Assembly (NCBI GenBank): GCA_964593045.1
Contig: CAZQJQ010000029.1
Coordinates: 1-10,748, forward strand
Direction: 5' to 3'
Source: JAOAHC01 sp964593045
GTDB lineage: Bacteria > Bacillota > Clostridia > TANB77 > CAG-465
Length of the DNA stretch: 10,748 nucleotides
The notes beneath the pieces are model-generated. The model was given only the letters and a program-made list of their open reading frames with translations. It ran no database searches and was not told where the DNA came from. How positions within the stretch are numbered: position 1 is the first letter of the stretch; each line of letters begins with the position of its first letter. Below are positions 1-7,159 of the stretch, one piece after another. The position numbers were made by a program, and so were the translations under genes.

Positions 1-3
1 AAT

Positions 4-40
4 ATGTTGGGTGTGAGTTTTTTATTCCTCACCCCAACAT
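4..40 (-). terminator. Stable hairpin downstream of truB (possible terminator or leader hairpin)
   Basis: Positions 4-11 pair with 33-40 (8 bp) and 13-17 pair with 28-32 (5 bp). One base at 12 is bulged and the loop is 10 bases. It lies 43 bases past the truB stop on the minus strand, where an operon-end terminator could sit. The downstream minus-strand sequence that would show a U-tract is cut off by the window edge after three bases, so the terminator reading is unproven. A TATAAT-like element on the minus strand at 43-48, just upstream of the hairpin, leaves open that it begins the leader of a following gene instead. That element has no good -35 partner. Confidence 0.45.
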
Positions 41-82
41 TTATTATACAGCCAATTTTTGTAATTAAGCTTTTTTCAATAT

Positions 83-967
83 TTATTCAACTAAAAATCT
101 CTTTAATTCGTTGTTTTCTACTATTCCTAAACCCATATAATTTTTGTTACGATATATTCTTACTAGCTGGTCTTGTATTTTTTCTTGTTTTTTTACTCCA
201 TTTAAATATCTTGTATATTCAGTATCATTTAATTCAATTTTTTTAAAATCTTTTGCATAACTTTCTACTGATATTATCTTATCTGTCATTTGTATATAGT
301 CTAATTTTAAAAAGTCATATAATGGTATACTTGATTTTATATCAAAACTACCATTTGATAGTCTTCTTAATTCTGTCATTGTAGCTCCACAACCTATTTT
401 TTTACCTATATCATTTACAAGGGAACGGATATATGTTCCTTTTGTACATTCTACTTCAAATTCAACTTCTTTTTTTTCTAAGTCTACTTTTATATTATCT
501 ATAGAATATATTTCTATTTGTCTTGGTTTTATATCTACTATACTTCCTTCTCTTGCATATTGATATAGTCTTTTGCCATCTACCCTTATTGCACTGTATA
601 TTGGTGGAGTTTGTTCTTGTTTTCCAACAAATCTTTTTATTCTTTCTTTTATATATATTTCATCTTTGTTTACTACACTTGCAAAAACTATTCTACCTGT
701 TACATCATATGTGTCAGTTTGTACTCCAAGTAACATTTTTACATGATACTTCTTATCTGCATTTGTTAAATAATTTGTAAGTTTTGTTGCTTCTCCTATA
801 CATATTTGAAGTACTCCTGTAGCAAGTGGATCAAGTGTTCCTGTATGTCCTACTTTTATTCCTTGAAAAACTTTTCTAATTACATCTACTACATCATGAG
901 AAGTTATTCCTTGAGGCTTGTCTATATTTAAAAATCCTGATTTAATTTGTGGTACTACCGGAATCAT
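83..967 (-). CDS. truB: tRNA pseudouridine(55) synthase TruB
   Basis: TruB converts U55 in the T-loop of tRNAs to pseudouridine in the cytoplasm. The 294-residue protein has the family N-terminus (GFLNIDKPQGITSHDVV, residues 11-27) and the catalytic block GHTGTLDPLATGVL with the nucleophilic Asp46. The family motif KGTYIRSLVNDIG follows around residues 176-188. A short C-terminal extension with PUA-like character ends in FLVE. Length is normal for bacterial TruB. The ATG at 967 is chosen because a GAGGTGG ribosome binding site sits six bases upstream, inside the end of nrnA. The two genes overlap by 26 bases in different frames, which suggests translational coupling. It is the last visible gene of the nusA-infB operon; ribF often follows in related genomes, but that sequence is outside the window. 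Function is near certain from motif and context. Confidence 0.97.
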   Translation of the reverse strand: MIPVVPQIKSGFLNIDKPQGITSHDVVDVIRKVFQGIKVGHTGTLDPLATGVLQICIGEATKLTNYLTNADKKYHVKMLLGVQTDTYDVTGRIVFASVVNKDEIYIKERIKRFVGKQEQTPPIYSAIRVDGKRLYQYAREGSIVDIKPRQIEIYSIDNIKVDLEKKEVEFEVECTKGTYIRSLVNDIGKKIGCGATMTELRRLSNGSFDIKSSIPLYDFLKLDYIQMTDKIISVESYAKDFKKIELNDTEYTRYLNGVKKQEKIQDQLVRIYRNKNYMGLGIVENNELKRFLVE

Positions 968-1916
968 TTAAAACCACCTCTATTGCTTTTAGAAGTTCTT
1001 TCTTTTCTTTTTCTGTGTTTTCATCTTGCATAGAATAACCAGCAGCTCTTGTATGACCTCCGCCTCCAAAGGCAATAGCTATATTTGCTACATTTACATT
1101 ACCTGCTGAACGCATACTAACTTTATTTGTTCCATCGCTTTTTTCTCTTACGTATACTGCTACTTCTGTTCCTCTTGGAGTAAGTAAATAATTTGTCATA
1201 CCTTCAGCATCTTCATCATCTAATCCAAGTGATGCTATTGTATCATAGTCTATATAACTATATCTAACTTTAGCATCAAAATATACTTCCATTCTATCTA
1301 TTGTTTTTGCAATTAATCTTAGTTTTCCTTCTTTTAATGTATGATTTAATTTTTTACATATTTCTGAAAAATCAATACCTGTTCCTACTAATTTAGATGC
1401 AATTTCTAATGTTTTTGAGGTTGTACTTGAATAATTAAAACTACCTGTATCTGTCATTATTCCTGTATATATGTATGTTGCAATTTCTTGATCTAGTTCT
1501 ACACCTAGATACTCCATAAACTCATATACTATTTGACTTGCTGCTGGATAATGATCTTTTATACAATTTACATCACCAAATGGTTCTGATTTTTTATGAT
1601 GGTCTAACATAAGAACTGTTTTTGCTTTATTATAGTCTTCTATAGATAAATCAAGTCTATCTTTACTAGATGAATCAAGTGATATTAAAAGATCGTATTT
1701 ATCTTCTTTTACAGAGCTTACCGCACTATCTATACCTGGTAAAAAATCAAATACATCAGAACGTTGTCTTATTAATACATTTACATCTTTACCAAGTTTT
1801 TTCATAATGTAATATGTAGCAAAACATGAACCAATTGAATCGCCATCTGGATTTACATGTCCTACTATATATATTTTTTTTGCTTTATCTACTACTTTCT
1901 TTGCTTGTTCAAACAT
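942..1916 (-). CDS. nrnA: DHH-family phosphoesterase NrnA (oligoribonuclease / pAp phosphatase)
   Basis: NrnA-type enzymes degrade nano-RNAs of 2-5 nucleotides and dephosphorylate 3'-phosphoadenosine 5'-phosphate. The protein shows the DHH motifs in order: VGHVNPDGDSIGS (residues 18-30; H20, D24, D26), LISLDSSS with D81, the signature LDHHKKS (DHH at 105-107), and MTDTGSF with D156. A C-terminal DHHA1 domain carries GGGGHTRAAGYSM (284-296). These acidic and histidine residues bind the two Mn ions. At 324 residues it has the usual length. The longest open frame begins at a GTG at 1925, but that codon lies inside the AGGTGAT ribosome binding site, so I place the start at the ATG at 1916. An out-of-frame ATG at 1920 reads into a stop after three codons. 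rbfA lies just upstream and truB overlaps downstream, the standard Bacillota arrangement. Domain assignment is certain; the exact substrate preference is inferred from the family. Confidence 0.95.
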   Translation of the reverse strand: MFEQAKKVVDKAKKIYIVGHVNPDGDSIGSCFATYYIMKKLGKDVNVLIRQRSDVFDFLPGIDSAVSSVKEDKYDLLISLDSSSKDRLDLSIEDYNKAKTVLMLDHHKKSEPFGDVNCIKDHYPAASQIVYEFMEYLGVELDQEIATYIYTGIMTDTGSFNYSSTTSKTLEIASKLVGTGIDFSEICKKLNHTLKEGKLRLIAKTIDRMEVYFDAKVRYSYIDYDTIASLGLDDEDAEGMTNYLLTPRGTEVAVYVREKSDGTNKVSMRSAGNVNVANIAIAFGGGGHTRAAGYSMQDENTEKEKKELLKAIEVVLNDSGSTTN

Positions 1917-1920
1917 ACAT

Positions 1921-1927
1921 ATCACCT
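1921..1927 (-). promoter_or_regulatory. Ribosome binding site deciding the nrnA start
   Basis: The minus strand reads AGGTGAT, a full complement to the anti-Shine-Dalgarno AUCACCU, four bases before the ATG at 1916. Because the GTG of the longer frame overlaps this site, the ATG at 1916 is the better start. Confidence 0.75.
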
Positions 1928-1934
1928 CATATAT

Positions 1935-2267
1935 TTATTTTTTTAAATTATCTATTAGTTTATCCATTTTTGCTCCATATTCCATAGAATTGTCTATCTG
2001 AAATGTAATATTTGGAATATTTCTCATTTTAACCTTTTTTGAAACTTCATTCTTTATATATCCAACAGATTTTTGCAATGAAATTATTACTTTTTCTTTA
2101 TCTGCATTAAATACACTAACATATGCATTTGCGTATTTTTGATCTGGCGTTATTTTTACACTTGTTACAGATATTATTCCATCTATATTTGGATTTTTTA
2201 TTTCATGTAATATAACATCACTAAGTGCTATTTTAAAGTCCTCTTCTAATCTTTGATGTTTTTGCAT
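1935..2267 (-). CDS. rbfA: 30S ribosome-binding factor RbfA
   Basis: RbfA is a small KH-fold protein that binds the immature 30S subunit near the 5' end of 16S rRNA and acts in late maturation and cold adaptation. The 110-residue product fits the family in length. It has the typical N-terminal helix ending in LSDVILHEIKNPNI, the central strand segment GIISVTSVKITPDQKYANAYVSVF written here as its two halves GIISVTSVKITPD and QKYANAYVSVF, and the C-terminal region KMRNIPNITFQIDNSMEYG. The infB stop lies two bases upstream of the ATG. The ribosome binding site (GAGAGGAT) is embedded in the last codons of infB, so translation is probably coupled. nrnA follows after a short gap. Nothing is unusual about the gene. 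Confidence 0.95.
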   Translation of the reverse strand: MQKHQRLEEDFKIALSDVILHEIKNPNIDGIISVTSVKITPDQKYANAYVSVFNADKEKVIISLQKSVGYIKNEVSKKVKMRNIPNITFQIDNSMEYGAKMDKLIDNLKK

Positions 2268-2269
2268 AT

Positions 2270-5116
2270 CTATCCTCTCTTTTCTTCTTGCATTTCAAAG
2301 CATTCAAGAATATCTCCTTCTTGTAATTCATTGTATTTTTCAAGTTTTATACCACATTCATATCCTTCTGCTACTTCTTTTACATCATTTTTTTCTCTTT
2401 TTAAAGAATCTAATTTATCTTCTGCTATTACTATTGAATCACGTATTATTCTTATCATTGTATTTTTAAGAATTTTACCATTTTTAACATAGCAACCTGC
2501 TATTGTACCAACATTTGAAATTTTGAATAATTGTCTTACTTCACAATCTCCATGTATCACTTCTTTATATGTTGGTGCAAGCATTCCTTTCATTGCAGTT
2601 TCAACATCATTTATGGCATCATATATTACTCTATATGTTCTTAAGTCAACTTTTTCTTTTTGAGATTGAACTGCCGCAATTGAATCCGGTCTTACATTAA
2701 ATGCAATTATAATAGCATTAGACACAGCTGCAAGTGTAACATCACTTTCTTTGACTGCACCTGTTGATGCATGTATAACTCTTACTCTTACTTCTTCATT
2801 TGACAATTTTTCAAGTGAATCTCTAAGTGCTTCTACTGAACCTTGAACATCGGCTTTTATTATAACATTAAGTTCTTTTATTTGTCCTTCTTTTATTTTG
2901 CAGAATAAATCATTTAATGTTACTTTAGAACCTTGTTTTATTAGGTTTGTTCTTGCTTCTGCTTTTCTTTTTTCAACTAATTGTTTTGCTGTTTTTTCAT
3001 CTTTTACTTCATAGAATATATCACCTGTTTGTGGTACCTCAGAAAGTCCAATTATTTCAACTGGCGTTGATGGTCCAGCTACTTTTACTTTTTTCCCTTT
3101 ATCGTCTTTCATAGCACGTACTTTTCCAATTATATCACCAACAACTATTGTATCACCAACATTTAGTGTACCTCTTTGTACTAACATTGATACCATTGTA
3201 CCTATATTTTTATCCAATCTTGCTTCTAGTACTGTTCCCTTAGCTTGTTTATTTGGATTTGATTTTAATTCTTTCATATCTGCAACTAAAAGTACCATTT
3301 CAAGTAAATTTTCAATTCCTTGACCTGTCTTAGCAGATATAGGTACACATATAGTATCTCCGCCCCACTCTTCTGATACAAGTCCTACTTCAAGTAACTC
3401 TTGTTTTACTTTATCTATATTTGCTGTAGGTTTATCTATCTTATTTATTGCAACAATTATTGTTACTCCTGCTGCTTTTGCATGATCTATTGCTTCTATA
3501 GTTTGTGGTTTTATACCATCATCAGCTGCAACAACAATTATTGCTACATCTGTTACCTGTGCTCCTCTTGCTCTCATTTGAGTGAATGCTTCATGTCCTG
3601 GTGTATCTAAAAAACAGATTTCTCTTTTATTTATTTCTACTTTGTATGCCCCTATATGTTGAGTTATCCCGCCTGCTTCTGCACCAACAACATTTTCACT
3701 TCTTATTTTATCTAAAAGTGAAGTTTTACCATGATCAACATGACCCATGACAACAACTATTGGTGGTCTTGGAACTAAATCTTTTTCATTATCTTCTGAA
3801 TCATCAAACAATTTATCTTCTTCTGTTACTATAACTTGTTTTTCAGCAGTTATTCCAAAATCTTGTGCTATTAAATATGCTGTATCAAAATCTATTTCTT
3901 GATTTACAGTAGCCATTATACCAAGTCCAAATAATTTTTTTATTATTTCAGAAGCTTGTTTTTTTATAGTTTCAGCAAATTCTTTTACTGTCATAGTTTC
4001 AGGTAATTTTACCTCTGTCATTGGAATAATTTTAGTTTGTTCAAACATAACTTTTTGAACTTTTTGAGCTTTCTTCCTAGATGAAGATTTTCTTATCATA
4101 TCAGTATCTCTTTCATATAGGTCAATTAATCCATTTGAAGTATCTACTTGCATACCTTTTAATTTAGATGTAGATATTCTTGAATGTTTTTCTCTTAATT
4201 CATTTTTGTTTATTGCAGATCTTTTTCCATCATTTACATTACCCTCTTTACTATGTTTTTTCTTATCAATTAATGTAAGAGAATAATCTTTAGTATCTTT
4301 TTGCTCTACGGGTCCTGTTGCTGCATTTTTAATAAATTTATTTACTTGATATGTTGTATTGTCCGTAAAGTTTCTATTTTGATTACGATTAAAATTGTTG
4401 TTCCTATAACCATTATTAGAATTGTTGTTGTAATTATTGCCATTGTTACCATTGTTATTGTTGTTGTTATTGTTATAATTTCTATTGTTATAATTATTGT
4501 TGTTTCTGTAACCATTATTATTAGAATAGCCATTTCTGTTATTGTTAGGTCTATTTTGATCATATCTTTTGTTATCTCTATTTTGTCTATTATCTGTTTG
4601 GTTATTTGTTTTTCCAACATTATCTTTTTGATTACTACTTTGTTCAATATTTTGAGATTGTTCTTTCTTTTCTACAGGTTTTCCATTTCTTGTAACGACT
4701 ATATTATTTGTTCTGTTATTTTGAAATCTAGGCTTATTATAGTTTGCTTGCCTAGGTGTAACAACGCCAAGTCCCTCTTTGCTATATGCTTGTTTGTTTT
4801 TTTCATCTACTGTTGTATGATGTGTTTTTTGAACATCACCAGAAATATTTGTAGTTATTTCATCAACAGTTTTATTTCCATTATTAGTGTTTATAACCTT
4901 AACTTGTCTTCGTATTATATGTGGTTCATCGTTTGTTTGTTTAGGTTTTGATTCTTCTTTTTTTCCAAACATTTTCTTTGCTTTTTTACACTCTTCTTCT
5001 GTAAGCGTAGCTAAATGAGTATTTACCTCTATACCTATATTTTTTAAATTATTTATTAATTGTGAATTTGATATATTTAACTCTTTTGCTAATTCATGTA
5101 CTTTCATATTTTTCAA
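2270..5116 (-). CDS. infB: Translation initiation factor IF-2 with an asparagine-rich linker
   Basis: IF-2 is the GTPase that brings fMet-tRNA to the 30S subunit and promotes subunit joining. The 948-residue protein starts with an IF2_N helical domain (MKVHELAKELNISNSQLI, residues 4-21). A long low-complexity linker follows; residues 191-250 contain 38 asparagines with scattered Gly, Tyr and Arg. A second IF2_N-type module lies around 373-425. The G domain has G1 GHVDHGKT (458-465), G2 GGITQHIG (482-489), G3 DTPGHEAF (504-511), G4 NKID (558-561) and G5 SAK (594-596). Domains II to IV follow, including VIIKADVQGSVEAL (751-764). The start is a TTG: AGGAGG ends seven bases before it, while the next in-frame ATG at 5107 is 16 bases away, too far. 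The ylxR stop is two bases upstream, suggesting coupling. The G and C-terminal domains look fully normal; only the linker is odd. Confidence 0.98.
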   Translation of the reverse strand: MKNMKVHELAKELNISNSQLINNLKNIGIEVNTHLATLTEEECKKAKKMFGKKEESKPKQTNDEPHIIRRQVKVINTNNGNKTVDEITTNISGDVQKTHHTTVDEKNKQAYSKEGLGVVTPRQANYNKPRFQNNRTNNIVVTRNGKPVEKKEQSQNIEQSSNQKDNVGKTNNQTDNRQNRDNKRYDQNRPNNNRNGYSNNNGYRNNNNYNNRNYNNNNNNNNGNNGNNYNNNSNNGYRNNNFNRNQNRNFTDNTTYQVNKFIKNAATGPVEQKDTKDYSLTLIDKKKHSKEGNVNDGKRSAINKNELREKHSRISTSKLKGMQVDTSNGLIDLYERDTDMIRKSSSRKKAQKVQKVMFEQTKIIPMTEVKLPETMTVKEFAETIKKQASEIIKKLFGLGIMATVNQEIDFDTAYLIAQDFGITAEKQVIVTEEDKLFDDSEDNEKDLVPRPPIVVVMGHVDHGKTSLLDKIRSENVVGAEAGGITQHIGAYKVEINKREICFLDTPGHEAFTQMRARGAQVTDVAIIVVAADDGIKPQTIEAIDHAKAAGVTIIVAINKIDKPTANIDKVKQELLEVGLVSEEWGGDTICVPISAKTGQGIENLLEMVLLVADMKELKSNPNKQAKGTVLEARLDKNIGTMVSMLVQRGTLNVGDTIVVGDIIGKVRAMKDDKGKKVKVAGPSTPVEIIGLSEVPQTGDIFYEVKDEKTAKQLVEKRKAEARTNLIKQGSKVTLNDLFCKIKEGQIKELNVIIKADVQGSVEALRDSLEKLSNEEVRVRVIHASTGAVKESDVTLAAVSNAIIIAFNVRPDSIAAVQSQKEKVDLRTYRVIYDAINDVETAMKGMLAPTYKEVIHGDCEVRQLFKISNVGTIAGCYVKNGKILKNTMIRIIRDSIVIAEDKLDSLKREKNDVKEVAEGYECGIKLEKYNELQEGDILECFEMQEEKRG
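4367..4546 (-). repeat. Asn-codon simple-sequence tract within infB with an internal imperfect duplication
   Basis: This stretch encodes IF-2 residues 191-250 and consists mostly of AAT and AAC codons (38 of 60). On the plus strand it appears as runs of GTT/ATT triplets. A segment at 4394-4422 recurs at 4495-4526 with a few substitutions and a three-base length difference; it encodes the NNGYRNNN motif seen twice. The composition suggests growth by slippage and local duplication. The reading frame is intact across it. Confidence 0.85.
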
Positions 5117-5118
5117 AA

Positions 5119-5379
5119 TTAATCCTCCTTAATTTCTTTTAAATTTTCTAATAATTTCTTTAAACTATTATGGCTTACAGAAATTTTCAAATTTAGCTTA
5201 TTTTTATCAATAAGTTTTAAACAGTTATCAATACATTTTGTATCATTACAAATATATATTCCTCTTTTATTTTCTTTTTGTTTATCATCTATAACAGCAA
5301 AACCATCATTTTGAACTATTCTAATTAAATCTTTTTTATCTTGCTTTTTTCTACATAATATGCAACTTCTTATTGGCAT
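5119..5379 (-). CDS. ylxR: YlxR family RNA-binding protein (RnpM)
   Basis: The product is an 86-residue basic protein of the YlxR family. The B. subtilis member has been renamed RnpM because it binds the RNase P RNA and modulates RNase P activity. The family core is visible: PIRSCILCRKKQDKKDLIRI (residues 2-21) with the Cys6/Cys9 pair, then KRGIYICND (38-46), which stands where the family has GRGAYVC, with Cys44, Cys49 and Cys53 following. The C-terminus is Lys/Leu-rich. The second half of the signature is slightly divergent, Lys-Arg-Gly-Ile in place of Gly-Arg-Gly-Ala. The start ATG is preceded by AGGTGAT, which overlaps the nusA stop region eight bases upstream. infB begins two bases after the stop. 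The position between nusA and infB is diagnostic. The RNase P role is taken from the family and not shown here. Confidence 0.92.
   Translation of the reverse strand: MPIRSCILCRKKQDKKDLIRIVQNDGFAVIDDKQKENKRGIYICNDTKCIDNCLKLIDKNKLNLKISVSHNSLKKLLENLKEIKED
5124..5129 (-). promoter_or_regulatory. Ribosome binding site supporting the TTG start of infB
   Basis: A perfect AGGAGG on the minus strand, located inside the 3' end of ylxR, ends seven bases before the TTG at 5116. The alternative ATG at 5107 would have 16-base spacing. The TTG is therefore favoured. Confidence 0.75.
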
Positions 5380-5387
5380 TACATCAC

Positions 5388-6458
5388 CTATTCTACAACA
5401 TTATCTCTTAATTCAGATTCTGTCTTTATATCTATTTTCCAACCTGTAAGTATTGCAGCAAGTCTAACATTTTGACCTCCTGCACCAATTGCTACTGCAA
5501 GTGATCCATCATCTACTACAATTGTTGCTATTTTTTCTTCATCATTTATATCAATAGCAAGAATTTGTGCTGGTGAAAGTGCATTCACAATAAAGCTTGG
5601 AATATCATCACTATATGGTATAACATCTATTCTTTCACCATTTAATTCATCTATTATAGGTTGGATTCTCATTCCTTTTTTTCCAACACATGCTCCAACC
5701 GGATCTATATTTTCGTCATTTGACCATACAGCAATTTTAGTTCTGCTTCCAGCCTCTCTTGCTACAGCCTTTATTTCAACTAATCCATCTATTACTTCTG
5801 GAACTTCTAATTCAAAAAGTTTTTTAACAAAATTAGGATCACGTCTTGATAAAACAACCTGAGGACCATATTTACCAGCAGCAGATACACTAAGTACATA
5901 AGCTTTTATTCTTTGATGTGTTTTAAATATATCTGTTTTTACTTGTTCCTTTATTGGGATAAGAGCTTCTACTCTTCCAAGGTCTACTATTGTTCCAAAC
6001 TTATCTGATCTTTGCACAACACCAACTACTATTTCTCCTTCTTTATCACTATACTGAGTATATACTAGATCTCTTTCTGCCTCTCTTAAACGTTGCACAA
6101 TTATTTGTTTGCCAGCAGATGCCGCAATTCTCCCAAAGTTTTTAGGAGTAACTTCTACATTTATTTCATCTGTAAGCTTTGCTTTTTTAGATATTTTTTT
6201 TGCATCTTCTAAACTTATTTGTCTACTTTTATCTTCAACTTTTTCAACTATTGTTTTTATAGCAAATACTTTTATATCTCCTTTTACTTCATCTAGTTCA
6301 ACTTTTACTTCTTCGTTTGTTTCATAGTTTTTCTTATATGCTGCTTCTAATGCAAGTTTTAAAGAATCCAACATGTATTCTTTAGTTATACCTTTTTCTG
6401 TATATATCTCTTCTAATGCTCCAAGTAATTCCTTTGTATTTATTTTTTCACTTTTCAT
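5388..6458 (-). CDS. nusA: Transcription termination/antitermination factor NusA
   Basis: NusA binds RNA polymerase and nascent RNA, stimulating pausing and modulating intrinsic termination. The 356-residue form contains an N-terminal polymerase-binding domain (about 1-130, opening ELLGALEEIYTEKGITKEYM). An S1 domain follows (about 137-205), then KH1 (about 230-290, GKKG loop at 259-262) and KH2 (about 300-350, GAGG loop at 325-328). It ends soon after KH2, like the short Bacillus type, and lacks the acidic repeats of E. coli NusA. The longest frame would start at a TTG at 6479, but GGAGG at 6468-6472 lies inside that extension. The same GGAGG sits nine bases before the ATG at 6458, so I use the shorter start, which also matches the usual N-terminus. 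It follows rimP and precedes ylxR, the canonical order. Function is near certain. Confidence 0.97.
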   Translation of the reverse strand: MKSEKINTKELLGALEEIYTEKGITKEYMLDSLKLALEAAYKKNYETNEEVKVELDEVKGDIKVFAIKTIVEKVEDKSRQISLEDAKKISKKAKLTDEINVEVTPKNFGRIAASAGKQIIVQRLREAERDLVYTQYSDKEGEIVVGVVQRSDKFGTIVDLGRVEALIPIKEQVKTDIFKTHQRIKAYVLSVSAAGKYGPQVVLSRRDPNFVKKLFELEVPEVIDGLVEIKAVAREAGSRTKIAVWSNDENIDPVGACVGKKGMRIQPIIDELNGERIDVIPYSDDIPSFIVNALSPAQILAIDINDEEKIATIVVDDGSLAVAIGAGGQNVRLAAILTGWKIDIKTESELRDNVVE

Positions 6459-6467
6459 TTTAAAATT

Positions 6468-6472
6468 CCTCC
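6468..6472 (-). promoter_or_regulatory. Ribosome binding site deciding the nusA start
   Basis: GGAGG on the minus strand is nine bases upstream of the ATG at 6458. It falls within the codons of the longer TTG frame, which argues against that frame being used. Confidence 0.75.
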
Positions 6473-6493
6473 ATTTCAAACTGTAACAAAATA

Positions 6494-7000
6494 TTATTTA
6501 TTGTTTTTTTCTTTTAATAATGCATCAAAGTCATATATAGTATATGCTGATGATATATCTTTTAAGTTCAATATTATATTTTCTTTGTTTTCATCATCTA
6601 TTATTTGAACTACAACTTCATGTGTATCATCAATATAATCTATTAATTTAGCATCAAATTCTTTACCATACTCTGTTTTTTTAAAGACCTTTATATGTAT
6701 ATTTTTTCCAATATATTTTTTGTATAATCTAGAATTCTTAAGTTGTCTTTCAAGACCTGGAGAAGATACTTCTAGTACATATGCTTCATCTTTCATGTTT
6801 TTTTCGACTTTCTCATCTATGTAACGACTAACTTTTTCGCAATCATCAATAGATATATCCGAATTTGCTTTGTCTATAACAAGTCTAAGTATATTATCTT
6901 TACCTTCTTTTACATATTCAATATATTCAATATCATATCCTATAGATTGTACATCTTGTAAAATACATTCATATATTTTCTCTTCTATTTTAAAACTCAT
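6494..7000 (-). CDS. rimP: Ribosome maturation factor RimP
   Basis: RimP binds the 30S subunit precursor and is needed for assembly of the central pseudoknot and head region. The 168-residue product has the expected two domains. The N-terminal alpha/beta domain contains GYDIEYIEYVKEGKDNILRL (residues 21-40) and the DCEKVSRYIDEKV helix. The family signature EVSSPGLERQL is at 77-87, and the C-terminal SH3-like domain runs from about 95 to the end. It is the first gene of the nusA operon, 84 bases downstream of the inferred start point of transcription. The likely ribosome binding site (AGGTGGT at 7014-7020) is unusually far, about 13 bases, from the ATG at 7000. A GTG closer to it is out of frame and hits a stop at once, so the ATG stands. 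The gene is otherwise ordinary. Confidence 0.94.
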   Translation of the reverse strand: MSFKIEEKIYECILQDVQSIGYDIEYIEYVKEGKDNILRLVIDKANSDISIDDCEKVSRYIDEKVEKNMKDEAYVLEVSSPGLERQLKNSRLYKKYIGKNIHIKVFKKTEYGKEFDAKLIDYIDDTHEVVVQIIDDENKENIILNLKDISSAYTIYDFDALLKEKNNK

Positions 7001-7034
7001 TGTTTATGTTTTCACCACCTATTTTCTCATATAT

Positions 7035-7071
7035 GCTTAAGTGAGAGGATTTTGTACCCTCTCACTCTAGC
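7035..7071 (-). promoter_or_regulatory. Hairpin in the 5' leader of the rimP-nusA-infB operon
   Basis: On the minus strand the arm at 7058-7071 (GCTAGAGTGAGAGG) pairs with 7035-7048 over 14 positions. There is one A·A mismatch and one G·U pair, and the loop GTACAAAAT has nine bases. It lies between the predicted start point near 7084 and the rimP ribosome binding site. No U-tract follows the 3' arm, so it is not a classical terminator. It could be an RNase III site, a 5' stabiliser, or a site for autoregulation by an operon product such as NusA; the sequence does not decide between these. Confidence 0.6.
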
Positions 7072-7090
7072 CTAATCTTATGATAAATAA

Positions 7091-7119
7091 ATTTTACCAC
7101 ACTAAAACACAGTTTGCAA
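7091..7119 (-). promoter_or_regulatory. Sigma-A type promoter of the rimP-nusA-infB operon
   Basis: On the minus strand a TTGCAA -35 element (7114-7119) and a TAAAAT -10 element (7091-7096) are separated by exactly 17 bases. TGG directly before the -10 makes it an extended -10. Transcription would begin near 7084, giving a leader of about 84 bases. The promoter lies just downstream of the terminator that ends the previous unit. Confidence 0.8.
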
Positions 7120-7159
7120 GCATTTTAGTGAATTTTATGTGAAAAAATCGTTAAAAATC

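Noticed and set aside
1909..1920. Out-of-frame ATG between the nrnA ribosome binding site and its start
   Set aside because: It reads three codons to a TGA overlapping the nrnA start. It might slightly affect initiation but is not a gene.
4342..4647. A 101-residue minus-strand frame inside infB
   Set aside because: It is another frame of the same low-complexity tract, giving Ile/Thr/Met-rich sequence. The infB frame is intact through this region.
4301..4951. A 216-residue open frame on the plus strand
   Set aside because: It is antisense to the Asn-rich part of infB. Its Ile/Val-rich product is the reverse reading of AAT/AAC codon runs, and it has no ribosome binding site or recognisable domain.
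6459..6479. N-terminal extension of NusA from a TTG at 6479
   Set aside because: The extension contains the GGAGG ribosome binding site for the ATG at 6458 and does not match the normal NusA N-terminus.
7019..7030. Three-codon leader ORF (ATG AGA AAA TAG) just before the rimP ribosome binding site
   Set aside because: There is no ribosome binding site of its own, and so short a frame is expected by chance.
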